Shown here piece by piece: positions 8,011-15,755 of a stretch of 64,000 nt of DNA (positions are counted from its first letter, which is position 1; every line of letters begins with the position of its first letter). The stretch is from Allomuricauda sp. (GTDB lineage: Bacteria > Bacteroidota > Bacteroidia > Flavobacteriales > Flavobacteriaceae), in NCBI GenBank assembly GCA_030148335.1, contig JASBTQ010000024.1:1-64000 (forward strand), given 5' to 3'. The notes beneath the pieces are model-generated. The model worked only from the letters and a program-made list of their open reading frames with translations, was not told the origin of the DNA and did no database searches. Both the position numbers and the translations under genes were made by a program.

Positions 8011-8630
8011 ATCCCGAAATCGATGCTTATCTACTGGAAGGTTGTGGCCGCTGCCCCTTGGGCGGTACTCCGGAATGCAAGGTCCACAGCTGGACAGCGG
8101 AGTTGAAATACCTGCGGAGGTTGGTACTGGAGTGCGGACTTACCGAAGAACAGAAGTGGGGCGTGCCCACCTATACCCATAACGGCACCAACTTGGTCAT
8201 GGTGGCCGCCTTCAAGGACAATTGCACCCTGAGTTTTTTTAAAGGGGCATTGCTGAAGGACGACCATCAAATCTTGGAAAAACCAGGGGAGAACACCCAA
8301 TCGGGCAGGGTGGTCCGGTTCACCAATGTGAAACAAATCGCTAAACTGGAATCCGTGCTGAAAAGTTACATCTTTGAGGCCATTGAAGTGAAAAAAGCAG
8401 GCCTGAAGGTGCAACTAAAGTCGATTTCGGACTACGAAATCCCCGAAGAATTTCAAAAAAAATTGGTGGAAGACCCCGAACTGAAAGAAGCCTTTGAAAA
8501 CCTTACCCCTGGGAGACAAAAAGGATATCTGCTCTATTTTTCCGGGGCCAAACAATCCAAGACCCGGGAAGACCGTATCGAAAAATACATCCCCAAGATC
8601 ATGAAAGGATTGGGATTTCATGATAGATAA
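8007..8630 (+). CDS. YdeI/DUF1801 family protein (cassette A, second copy)
   Basis: A 207-residue paralogue of the protein at 7049-7636, with the same QKWGVPTYTHNG and GRQKGYLLYFSGAKQSKTREDRIEK motifs. Its N-terminus is different and carries three cysteines (CGRCPLGGTPEC), which the first copy lacks and which could bind a metal or form disulphides. The start is the ATG overlapping the VOC stop (ATGA); a longer frame from 7941 lies wholly inside the VOC gene and is rejected. Last gene of the cassette. Confidence 0.87.
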   Translation: MNPEIDAYLLEGCGRCPLGGTPECKVHSWTAELKYLRRLVLECGLTEEQKWGVPTYTHNGTNLVMVAAFKDNCTLSFFKGALLKDDHQILEKPGENTQSGRVVRFTNVKQIAKLESVLKSYIFEAIEVKKAGLKVQLKSISDYEIPEEFQKKLVEDPELKEAFENLTPGRQKGYLLYFSGAKQSKTREDRIEKYIPKIMKGLGFHDR

Positions 8631-8692
8631 CTTCCTGCACAAGGGTTTTGTCTCCAATATTCCTTACATTAGGAGGACCAACCCAAACCGAT

Positions 8693-9970
8693 ATGGAACA
8701 GCGTAGAAAATTTTTGAAACAAGGTGCCATGGCCATGCTGTCCATGCCCTTGTTGTCCTTTGATTCCCAAAAAAATTGGTCCATTGAACCCCTCAAAAAT
8801 GCCACTCCCACGGATGAGACCTATTGGAAGATGGTTCGAAAGCAATTTCCTTTGAAAGAGGGGCAGACCTATTTCAACAATGGTACCATGGGCCCAACAT
8901 CGGGCTACGTGCTGGACAAAATGTTCGACCACATGATGCACTGGAACGTGGAGGCCGCCACCGTGGACTATAAAAACGGTTCGGGACCAGAACTGCTGAC
9001 CGGATACTTTCCCTATGAGGAACTGCGAACCAAGTTGTCCAAGATCATCAATTGCGATTTTAAGGAAATCTCGCTGGTCCAAAATGCCACTTTTGGGATG
9101 AACTACGTGGGCATGGGCCTCGACCTGAAGAAAGGGGATGAACTGCTCAATACCAATCAGGAACACGGAGGAGGATTTGGGGCCTGGCAACTCTTGGCCA
9201 AGCGCAAAGGCTGTGTGTACAAGCAGGCCACTATGCCAGAACCCGCCAACGATCCCCAGGCCATTTTTGACGCCATCTTTAAGGAAGTGACCCCGAAAAC
9301 GAAGGTTATTGCCATTCCGCACATCATTTCGGGCTTTGGAACCGTGATGCCCGTAAAGGAAATCTGCGCCGAGGCCAGAAAACGGGGCATTTTCACCGTT
9401 TTGGACGGCGCGCAGTGTGTGGGCCACGTGAAAGTGGACGTGAAGGACATTGGTTGTGATGCCTATTATTCCAGTCTGCACAAATGGTTGTTGGCCCCGG
9501 CGGGCAGCGGTTTGTTGTACATCAATAAAGATGTGGTGGGCGATGTTTGGACCACCATTGCCAGCTATAACTGGGACAACCAAGAAGACCACGGATTCCG
9601 GTTGATGCAAAACGGAACGGGCAATGCCGGGCTTATGGCAGGCTATGATGCCGCTGTGGATTTCTTCAACACCATTGGCCACGATGTTTGGATCGGGAGG
9701 ATCAAGGAATTGGGCATGTACCTTCGGGATGGGCTAAAAGAAATGAAACATGTAACTATCTTTTCATCCACCAATGAAGAATTGGCAGCCGGAATCACCA
9801 CCTATGGTGTAGAGGGCATCTCTGGACCAGAACTCCAAAAAACCATGTGGGAACGTGAAAGACTGCAACCCCGCTCGGTAGGGGACAAGATGATCCGCCA
9901 TTCCGTACACATCTACAATTCAAAAGAAGAAATAGACCGGGCTTTGGAAGTGGTGGGGAGCTTGGGATAG
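8693..9970 (+). CDS. Class V aminotransferase, isopenicillin-N-epimerase-like, with Tat-type signal
   Basis: A 425-residue PLP enzyme of the aminotransferase class V / cysteine desulfurase fold. The N-terminus MEQRRKFLKQGAMAMLSMPLLS has a twin-arginine (RRxFLK) export motif followed by a hydrophobic stretch. PLP-site features are seen: the DGAQCVGH aspartate and the Schiff-base lysine in SSLHKWLLAPAG. The lack of a desulfurase active-site cysteine loop points to an epimerase or lyase-like member. The ATG at 8693 is chosen because it begins the Tat signal; the frame opens earlier at 8648. Substrate unknown. It follows the ArsR cassette by 62 bases and may read through from it. Confidence 0.88.
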   Translation: MEQRRKFLKQGAMAMLSMPLLSFDSQKNWSIEPLKNATPTDETYWKMVRKQFPLKEGQTYFNNGTMGPTSGYVLDKMFDHMMHWNVEAATVDYKNGSGPELLTGYFPYEELRTKLSKIINCDFKEISLVQNATFGMNYVGMGLDLKKGDELLNTNQEHGGGFGAWQLLAKRKGCVYKQATMPEPANDPQAIFDAIFKEVTPKTKVIAIPHIISGFGTVMPVKEICAEARKRGIFTVLDGAQCVGHVKVDVKDIGCDAYYSSLHKWLLAPAGSGLLYINKDVVGDVWTTIASYNWDNQEDHGFRLMQNGTGNAGLMAGYDAAVDFFNTIGHDVWIGRIKELGMYLRDGLKEMKHVTIFSSTNEELAAGITTYGVEGISGPELQKTMWERERLQPRSVGDKMIRHSVHIYNSKEEIDRALEVVGSLG

Positions 9971-9982
9971 ACCATACATTAA

Positions 9983-10489
9983 ATGATAAAGGTGAAAAAT
10001 AAACTGAACATCTGGCTGATATCAAGTTTTTTGGTTGCTGCACTGCTTACCATTTGGGTGTATATGAAATTGGGGGAAAGAGTAGGGGACATCCATTTTG
10101 ACAACCATGTGGATTCGGCTGATTTCATCCCATGCGACAAGGATAGAATTTCCCAATACTACTCCGTCAACACCGAATACAATGGGGGAAAGAAAGCGAT
10201 AAAGGAACAGCTACAGCCCAAAATCCAGACCAATGGCCTTCCAGCCAACGGCCTTATGACCGTCCGTTTTGTGGTGAATTGCCATGGGGAAACGGGATAT
10301 TTCAGGGCGAAAATGATCGACCCCGATCTAAATGAAATCCAAATACCTTCCGGCGCAGCAAACCATTTGCTCAACTTGATCTCAGGGTTGAAAGATTGGG
10401 TTCCCGGAAAGGTCCAGGGAAAGGCCTGGGATAGTTATGTGCAGATTTCCTTTAAGATGGAACAAGGCAAGGTCACTGATATATTTTGA
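9983..10489 (+). CDS. Membrane-anchored protein with a TonB C-terminal-like domain
   Basis: A 168-residue protein with a single N-terminal membrane segment (about residues 8-27). The C-terminal domain, from LMTVRFVVNCHGETGYF to WDSYVQISFKMEQGKV, follows the strand-helix-strand pattern of TonB_C domains. The long proline-rich periplasmic linker of true TonB is absent and the domain begins about 65 residues after the anchor, so it is probably not a canonical energy transducer. It sits 2 bases upstream of a TPR gene and is likely co-transcribed with it. Confidence 0.6.
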   Translation: MIKVKNKLNIWLISSFLVAALLTIWVYMKLGERVGDIHFDNHVDSADFIPCDKDRISQYYSVNTEYNGGKKAIKEQLQPKIQTNGLPANGLMTVRFVVNCHGETGYFRAKMIDPDLNEIQIPSGAANHLLNLISGLKDWVPGKVQGKAWDSYVQISFKMEQGKVTDIF

Positions 10490-10491
10490 TT

Positions 10492-11295
10492 ATGAGACTC
10501 TTTTTTAAATCCCTAAAAATCATCCTTGCCGTTGCCTTCACGGCCTATTCCCTCTTTTTGGGCTATCAGTTGTTGTTGGCACCGAAGGAACAGCGGTTTC
10601 AGAGAGCGGGGAACATACATATGCAGGGCATTGGATTGTCCCAAGCCATGCTTTCAGTGCTCAACTGGCAATACCCTGAGTATTCCGACCCTTATTTTGA
10701 ACGCTCCGTGGCCTACAACAAACGAGGCGATTATGCAACGGGCTTCCATTATCTGGACCAAGCTGTGGAATTACAGCCCCAAAAGCACCTCGGCTATCGA
10801 GGCTACATGAAATTGAGGTTTTTAAGGGATTATAAAGGGGCTTTGCTTGATTTTGACCGACTGGACAGCCTGACCCCCGATGTGGCCGATGCCCCTTGGG
10901 GGGAGGATATCGATTTTTTACGGGGTGAAAGTCATTTTGGGCTCAAGAACTACCAGAAAGCCCTTGCCCACTTTGAGCAAAGCGTAATAAACCAAGGAAA
11001 AGACTGGGCAGATGTGCAGACATTCGTCTTTCAAGGCTTGTGCAACCATGAGTTGGGCAAATATGAAGAAGCCATCCTATCGTTCCAAAGAGCACTTGAA
11101 CAATTTGAAAATACATGTGAAGCGCATTATGGACTGGCAAGGACCTATCTGCAAGTTGGGGATACCACTCAGGCGATGGTCCATCTAAAAAAGGCCAAGG
11201 ACAACATTGCCTATAAAAGGGAGGATCCCTACAAGGAATACCTCAATGAGATCTATCTCCAAGACATCAATGCATTGGATGCCCTAATGCCTTGA
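10492..11295 (+). CDS. TPR-repeat membrane-anchored protein
   Basis: A 267-residue protein starting with a hydrophobic anchor (about 6-24). Tetratricopeptide-like repeats follow, including PYFERSVAYNKRGDYATGFHYLDQAVELQP, a degenerate unit around NYQKALAHFEQSV, and KYEEAILSFQRALEQFENTCEAHYGLARTY (described here in parts). TPR proteins act as protein-binding scaffolds. ATG at 10492 is preferred to an in-frame TTG at 10486. It is directly downstream of the TonB-C-like protein, so the two may work together at the inner membrane; this is inference. Confidence 0.82.
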   Translation: MRLFFKSLKIILAVAFTAYSLFLGYQLLLAPKEQRFQRAGNIHMQGIGLSQAMLSVLNWQYPEYSDPYFERSVAYNKRGDYATGFHYLDQAVELQPQKHLGYRGYMKLRFLRDYKGALLDFDRLDSLTPDVADAPWGEDIDFLRGESHFGLKNYQKALAHFEQSVINQGKDWADVQTFVFQGLCNHELGKYEEAILSFQRALEQFENTCEAHYGLARTYLQVGDTTQAMVHLKKAKDNIAYKREDPYKEYLNEIYLQDINALDALMP

Positions 11296-11314
11296 ACACG
11301 GCAAAATTTACTCA

Positions 11315-12013
11315 ATGCCATCAATCGGCGGCCCTGTTCCATTTTATGATTTTTTCCAAAAGAATTTTGGCCCGCGTGTCCAAATTAGATATACCTTCGG
11401 CGAAAAATCTGTGACGTTAGAGCAGAAGGTCCGAGGGGTCGAGGAGCTATTCGGACAATTGGAAAAGGAAACCGCCCAGTTTCAGCAAAAGTCTGGTTTG
11501 GGCTGTGTTTCAGGCTGTGGAAAATGTTGTAACTATCCCCATATAGAGGCCTCTCCCTTGGAGTTTTTACCTTGGGCCTTCCATCTTTTTCTGAAGGGCG
11601 AGGCGGAGACCACTTTGGACGCCTTGGGCGGGAACCAAAACCCTACCTGTTTTTTGTTCGCGCCGCTCTCCGTGGTGAACCAGGGCCATTGTGGCACCTA
11701 CCAGTATCGGGGGCTCATCTGCCGTTTGTTCGGTTTTGCGGCCACCCGCGATAAATATGGTAGCCTACGCTTGGCCACCTGCAAGATCATAAAAGAAGGC
11801 CAGGCCGAGCAGTACCGCTCCGTTTCCGAGGCCATTGCCCAAGGGCTGTACATCCCCGTTTTCACGGATTACTACATGCAACTGAAACAGATAGACCACC
11901 TATTGGGCAACAAAATGATGCCCGTGAACAAAGCGTTGAAAATGGCCCTCGAAGAAGTGTTGCACTACTATACCTACCGACCCATCCCCGATGCAGGGAA
12001 GTGGTGCGTTTAG
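11315..12013 (+). CDS. YkgJ-family cysteine-cluster protein
   Basis: A 232-residue protein of the YkgJ (CxxCxxxxCC zinc/iron chelatase-like) family. The cluster CVSGCGKCCNYP lies near residues 64-75, with downstream cysteines in CFLFAPLSV, CGTYQYRGLICRLFG and ATCKII giving the typical set of eight metal-binding candidates. The family is thought to bind zinc or an Fe-S cluster, but its function is not settled. The 19-base gap after the TPR gene suggests the same transcription unit. Confidence 0.87.
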   Translation: MPSIGGPVPFYDFFQKNFGPRVQIRYTFGEKSVTLEQKVRGVEELFGQLEKETAQFQQKSGLGCVSGCGKCCNYPHIEASPLEFLPWAFHLFLKGEAETTLDALGGNQNPTCFLFAPLSVVNQGHCGTYQYRGLICRLFGFAATRDKYGSLRLATCKIIKEGQAEQYRSVSEAIAQGLYIPVFTDYYMQLKQIDHLLGNKMMPVNKALKMALEEVLHYYTYRPIPDAGKWCV

Positions 12014-12105
12014 GTATATGGTGCTTTGTTCCCTTATAGGCCGGTCCATTCCTAAAAATTTTCTTAAAAGTTGCGCTTTTGGCAAAAGCAATGCCCATCT
12101 CGTTC

Positions 12106-12134
12106 TTTGAACCATTTTGTATCCTATATATTTG
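12106..12134 (+). promoter_or_regulatory. Promoter of the FKBP gene
   Basis: TTTG at 12106-12109 and TATATTTG at 12127-12134, 17 bases apart, fit the Bacteroidota promoter pattern (spacer slightly short). The ATG of the FKBP gene is 34 bases further on. Confidence 0.6.
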
Positions 12135-12168
12135 CAACGATTTGATTTTAAATCTATAAACAAATATT

Positions 12169-12597
12169 ATGAGCAAAGTAAAGGAAAACGACACTGTGAA
12201 GGTGCATTACACGGGCAAACTGACCAACGGACAGGTTTTTGACAGTTCATTGGAAAGGGAACCCTTGGAAGTCGCCTTGGGGCAGGGTCAACTTATCCCT
12301 GGATTTGAAAAAGGACTGATAGACATGGCCGTGAACGAAAAGAAGACCATCACCATAGACAAGGAAGAAGCGTATGGCGAGGTGAACGAGCAGCTTTTTC
12401 AGAAAATCTCCAAATCGCAGTTGCCGGACGACCTGAAGCCCGAAGTGGGCATGGGCTTGGTGGGTGCCAACGCCGAGGGACAACAGCAGCAGTTCCGCGT
12501 TGCCAAAGTGGAAGAAAACGATATTATCTTGGATGCCAACCATCCGTTGGCAGGCCAGGACCTGGTGTTTGACCTTGAGGTGGTAGCGATACTTTAA
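12169..12597 (+). CDS. FKBP-type peptidyl-prolyl isomerase, SlyD-like
   Basis: A 142-residue cytoplasmic prolyl isomerase and chaperone. The FKBP start VKVHYTGKLTNGQVFDSS and the PLEVALGQGQLIPGFEKGL active-site strand-loop are clear. The insert between residues 70 and 125 matches the IF (insert-in-flap) chaperone domain of SlyD. The histidine/cysteine-rich metal-binding tail of E. coli SlyD is absent. It has its own promoter and a terminator 24 bases after the stop. Confidence 0.94.
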   Translation: MSKVKENDTVKVHYTGKLTNGQVFDSSLEREPLEVALGQGQLIPGFEKGLIDMAVNEKKTITIDKEEAYGEVNEQLFQKISKSQLPDDLKPEVGMGLVGANAEGQQQQFRVAKVEENDIILDANHPLAGQDLVFDLEVVAIL

Positions 12598-12620
12598 GCA
12601 TACGATCATATAAATAACAA

Positions 12621-12654
12621 AGACGCCCTGTCACCACGATGGGGCGTTTTTTTT
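12621..12654 (+). terminator. Intrinsic terminator of the FKBP gene
   Basis: ACGCCC (12623-12628) pairs with GGGCGT (12642-12647) and is followed by a run of T. It sits just before the stop of the convergent small gene. Confidence 0.85.
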
Positions 12655-12658
12655 GGCC

Positions 12659-12901
12659 CTATGGCCTATGGGAAACACATTTTGCCTGCTGAGCCACATG
12701 GATGTCCATGACCGCCCCTTTGAGTTCCATAAGCACATGGCAAACATTTTGGCGTTCCGTTGCTGAAAAAGCATCTGCGGGAAGGTAATGGAACATATAA
12801 ATGGCCTTGTCCAACCACTGCGTAAAGGAAAGCAGATCTCCTTCGTGGCATTCTTCAAAGTAGAAGAGGAGGGGGAGTAGGTTAATTTCGTTGGGATTCA
12901 T
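12659..12901 (-). CDS. Small conserved-looking hypothetical protein
   Basis: An 80-residue acidic protein (MNPNEINLLPLLFYFEECHEG...). It looks helical, with two cysteine/histidine pairs (ECHEG, NVCHVL) but no recognised domain. The codon usage and composition match neighbouring core genes, and it is convergent with the FKBP gene, with the terminator between them. Function unknown. Confidence 0.6.
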   Translation of the reverse strand: MNPNEINLLPLLFYFEECHEGDLLSFTQWLDKAIYMFHYLPADAFSATERQNVCHVLMELKGAVMDIHVAQQAKCVSHRP

Positions 12902-12936
12902 TTAACTGCTATATAAAGTTATCAACAATTAAGCAT

Positions 12937-13023
12937 AAGCTTTGTCTTTTATTTATATAAATAAAACTTAAACAAAGTTAAGATAAACTTACATGAAAAT
13001 ATTTAAAGAACAAAGTCTTTGTT
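12937..13023. promoter_or_regulatory. Palindrome cluster upstream of the small HTH gene
   Basis: A perfect 20-base palindrome TTTTATTTATATAAATAAAA (12947-12966) is flanked by AGCTTTGT and ACAAAGTT. A second inverted repeat AACAAAG-T-CTTTGTT lies at 13009-13023. These could be operators for the HTH protein encoded at 13092, or the left junction of the restriction-modification island. Confidence 0.5.
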
Positions 13024-13091
13024 ATATAAATGAAAGTTCAAGTTATATTTTAACAAGTTTGGATTATATCTTGTAGTATCTAAATGGTATT

Positions 13092-13298
13092 ATGACTGAT
13101 AGAATTAACAGAATAAAAGAAGTATTGGTAATTCAAGGAAAATCTCAGGTTTGGCTTGCAGAGGAACTTGGAAAAAGTACGACTTCAATAACAGCTATCT
13201 GCAATAACAAATCCCAGCCACACTTAAAAGATCTAAAGAAGATTGCTGAAATCCTTGATGTGGATATTCGTGAACTTTTGGTGCCAACAAAAATGTGA
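13092..13298 (+). CDS. XRE-family HTH regulator at the left end of the R-M island
   Basis: A 68-residue Cro/C1-type helix-turn-helix protein; the HTH spans about residues 18-40 (QVWLAEELGKSTTSITAICNN). Its size fits a controller (C) protein of a type II restriction-modification system or a plasmid-type repressor. It precedes the methylase by 144 bases on the same strand. The AT-rich composition matches the island. Whether it controls the methylase or itself is not shown. Confidence 0.85.
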   Translation: MTDRINRIKEVLVIQGKSQVWLAEELGKSTTSITAICNNKSQPHLKDLKKIAEILDVDIRELLVPTKM

Positions 13299-13442
13299 TT
13301 AGGTAGTCACTTCCGCTCAATCTTTTTGGTCTAAATGATGTTTTGAATTGTTGAAACTTTTGTTTAAACCTAATTTTAAATATCATTTATTTTTATAATA
13401 AACTTGCTAATTTGCATTTGAATAAAGAATGCTAAACTTTTA

Positions 13443-14714
13443 ATGGAATTCAAAGAAAAAATAACAATTGAAGATGTAAATGGTAAGAGTTTTAAGGTAA
13501 GACTTATAGAGCCTGAAAACTCGAAGAAAGCTGCATTTACACATTATCTTCATAATTTTAAAAATGGTGTTTCTGAATTTTATAAAAAAGATGCTATTGA
13601 GTTTGTCAAAGACATTTTAGAATTTAAAAGCCCTGACGATAAAATAACCGATAAAGTAGCAGAGGAGGCCCTTCAATATTATCTTTTTAATTTAAAAAAT
13701 AATGTTCCTTTTCAAGCACCAAAAGAAACTAAGTTTAAGTTTATCGATTTATTTGCAGGTATTGGTGGTTTCAGATTGGCTTTGCAGAACCTTGGAGGCA
13801 AATGTGTTTTCACGAGTGAATGGGATAAGTATTCCAAAATCACATATGAAGCAAATTTTGGTGAAGTCCCTTTTGGTGATATTACAAAGCAGAAAACTAA
13901 AAGTTATATCCCAGACGATTTTGATATTCTTTGTGCAGGATTTCCGTGCCAAGCCTTTTCAATTGCAGGAAGACGAGGGGGGTTTGAGGATACACGAGGG
14001 ACATTATTTTTTGATGTAGCGGAAATCATCAAAACAAAAAGGCCTAAAGCAATTTTTCTTGAAAACGTTAAAGGCTTAAGGAGTCATGATCGCGGTAGGA
14101 CCTTATCAACAATCCTTAATGTGCTTAGGAACGAATTGGGATATTATGTACCTGAGCCAGAAATAATAAATGCGAAAGATTACGGGGTTCCTCAAAACAG
14201 GGAAAGAATATTTATTGTAGGATTTAGACAAGACCTCGGTGTTTCAAACTTTAAATACCCCAAGCCAACTAATAAAACTAAAGTTTTAGAGGAAATTCTC
14301 GAAGAGGAAGAAGTATCAGTAAAGTATTATTTATCGAATACATATTTAAGAACACTTCGCGAGCACAGGGCAAGACATGAAAGTAAAGGAAATGGTTTCG
14401 GATATGAAATCATACCTAACGAAGGAATTGCCAATGCCGTTGTTTGTGGTGGCATGGGTAGAGAGAGAAATTTAATCATTGATGATAAACTTTCCAACTT
14501 CAAACCTGTGACTAATATTTCTGGAGAAGTGAACCGTGAGGGGATTCGAAAAATGACCCCAAGAGAATGGGCTAGATTACAAGGTTTTCCGGATAATTTT
14601 AAGATTGTGGTATCAGATGCGCAGGCTTATAAACAATTAGGCAATTCAGTTGCTGTACCTGCAATTCAAGCAACGGCAAAAAAAATTATACAATATTTGA
14701 ATATGCTCCATTAG
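13443..14714 (+). CDS. Type II C5-cytosine DNA methyltransferase
   Basis: A 423-residue DNA (cytosine-5) methyltransferase. Visible motifs: I FIDLFAGIGGFRLAL, IV GFPCQAFS with the catalytic cysteine C169, VI ENVKGL, VIII QNRERIFIVGF, and the closing motifs IX-X (REWARLQGFPDNF ... QLGNSVAVPAI). A target-recognition region lies about 285-345. An extra domain of about 95 residues precedes motif I; I do not recognise it. The gene ends inside the convergent HNH endonuclease gene (29-base overlap), the usual tight arrangement of an R-M pair. Target sequence unknown. Confidence 0.95.
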   Translation: MEFKEKITIEDVNGKSFKVRLIEPENSKKAAFTHYLHNFKNGVSEFYKKDAIEFVKDILEFKSPDDKITDKVAEEALQYYLFNLKNNVPFQAPKETKFKFIDLFAGIGGFRLALQNLGGKCVFTSEWDKYSKITYEANFGEVPFGDITKQKTKSYIPDDFDILCAGFPCQAFSIAGRRGGFEDTRGTLFFDVAEIIKTKRPKAIFLENVKGLRSHDRGRTLSTILNVLRNELGYYVPEPEIINAKDYGVPQNRERIFIVGFRQDLGVSNFKYPKPTNKTKVLEEILEEEEVSVKYYLSNTYLRTLREHRARHESKGNGFGYEIIPNEGIANAVVCGGMGRERNLIIDDKLSNFKPVTNISGEVNREGIRKMTPREWARLQGFPDNFKIVVSDAQAYKQLGNSVAVPAIQATAKKIIQYLNMLH

Positions 14715-15342
14715 GGAATTCGTCATTAGGATTAAACCAGGTAATATTTAGACTATATTTTTCCCTAATATCTCTTATTGTCCTAGTCCAATCTCTAATC
14801 CCAGCAATTCCCTGTAAAATTGAAGGAGTAAATTTAACATTTGGTGAGTTTTCAAAAAGCACCCTTAGTTTTTGATAACCGCTAGTTTCGGCATAGACTA
14901 ATTTCATTACTTCAGAATCAAAATCATCTTTAAAAAATGACTTTTTTGCTTGATTACAAGACGAGCATAAAGTCCAAAGATTATCATCAGTATTGGCGCC
15001 TCCCCATTCCAATGGAACTTTGTGATCAACATGTAGTTTAACACCGTCGTTTACTCCTTTACCACAAGATTGACATCTATGGCCATCACGATTTCTAATT
15101 CTATACAAATCTTTACTGGTTAAGCCACTTCGCCGAGTTTGTTTAGAATATTCTGCAATTTCAGTTACTACATAAGAGGATGAGGCAGCGTCGTATTCAT
15201 ATTCAATTATATCATCTTGTTTTAATTGCCTGATAACACGAGCCCAATCACTTATTGCACCAATTCTTCTCAATTCCTCCCCAGAATAAGCTTTTAAGCC
15301 ATTTTCTTTTATATGATTAAAAATTCGTTCTCTTGCACTCAT
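14686..15342 (-). CDS. HNH restriction endonuclease of the R-M system
   Basis: A 218-residue HNH nuclease. The zinc-finger cysteines are C90-C93 and C126-C129, and the HNH core VDHKVPLEWGG (H107) plus the asparagine after CSSCN complete the beta-beta-alpha-metal site. The HNH core is bracketed by two similar modules: ISDWARVIRQL at about 30-40 and IRDWTRTIRDI at about 182-192, each probably part of a winged-helix DNA-reading domain. It lies 4 bases downstream of the C-protein-like HTH and overlaps the methylase tail. Acting as the cognate restriction enzyme is inferred from position. Confidence 0.85.
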   Translation of the reverse strand: MSARERIFNHIKENGLKAYSGEELRRIGAISDWARVIRQLKQDDIIEYEYDAASSSYVVTEIAEYSKQTRRSGLTSKDLYRIRNRDGHRCQSCGKGVNDGVKLHVDHKVPLEWGGANTDDNLWTLCSSCNQAKKSFFKDDFDSEVMKLVYAETSGYQKLRVLFENSPNVKFTPSILQGIAGIRDWTRTIRDIREKYSLNITWFNPNDEFPNGAYSNIV

Positions 15343-15346
15343 TAAA

Positions 15347-15556
15347 TCATATATCTTTTAAAAATTCAGACAATGAGATTTTAAATCCTTTAGCAATTTT
15401 TTCTAGAATAGTTATTGAGATATTACGTTCACCTTTCTCAATACTCTGAATATAAGTTCTGTCTATGTTTGAAATGTTAGCCAAAGCTTCTTGAGAAAGA
15501 TTATTATCTTTTCTTAGCTTCTTAACTCTTTTACCAATTTTCTCTTTAATATTCAC
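15347..15556 (-). CDS. Controller (C)-protein-like XRE regulator
   Basis: A 69-residue HTH protein (HTH about 20-42, LSQEALANISNIDRTYIQSIEKG), close in size and sequence pattern to C proteins of type II R-M systems. It starts with GTG at 15556 and ends 4 bases before the endonuclease start, the classical C-R operon order. A clear inverted repeat lies 17 bases upstream. C proteins activate their own operon at low level and repress at high level, delaying endonuclease production; that behaviour is assumed here. Confidence 0.88.
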   Translation of the reverse strand: MNIKEKIGKRVKKLRKDNNLSQEALANISNIDRTYIQSIEKGERNISITILEKIAKGFKISLSEFLKDI

Positions 15557-15572
15557 ACAGTAAAGCTTAAAA

Positions 15573-15609
15573 AATGTGGATTATTGTACAACGGTCAATT
15601 GTCTACATT
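15573..15609 (-). promoter_or_regulatory. C-box-like operator
   Basis: AATGTGGATTATTG (15573-15586) and CAATTGTCTACATT (15596-15609) are inverted copies matching at 11 of 14 positions with a 9-base spacer. The element sits 17 bases before the GTG of the C-like gene and is the natural binding site for its product. Confidence 0.7.
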
Positions 15610-15755
15610 TCTATTTTAATTGATAAGTGTCTAAGGGAATTAATAATTAAAAGAATTCAATAGTACTTTATCATAAACCAGAAAATTGCCATTTGAACTA
15701 TAATCTACATTATGTAAAATAGTAAATCAGAAAACCCACTATCACTTCCCATCCA

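Noticed and set aside
8671-8676. AGGAGG as a Shine-Dalgarno for the aminotransferase
   Set aside because: It lies 16 bases before the ATG, too far, and Bacteroidota rarely rely on such sites.
8669-9682. Long antisense frame opposite the class V aminotransferase
   Set aside because: It mirrors the PLP enzyme frame, has no domain, and is rich in His/Gly as expected of a shadow of a GC-rich gene. Similar antisense frames at 3367-4329, 16782-18005 and 19843-20802 were rejected for the same reason.
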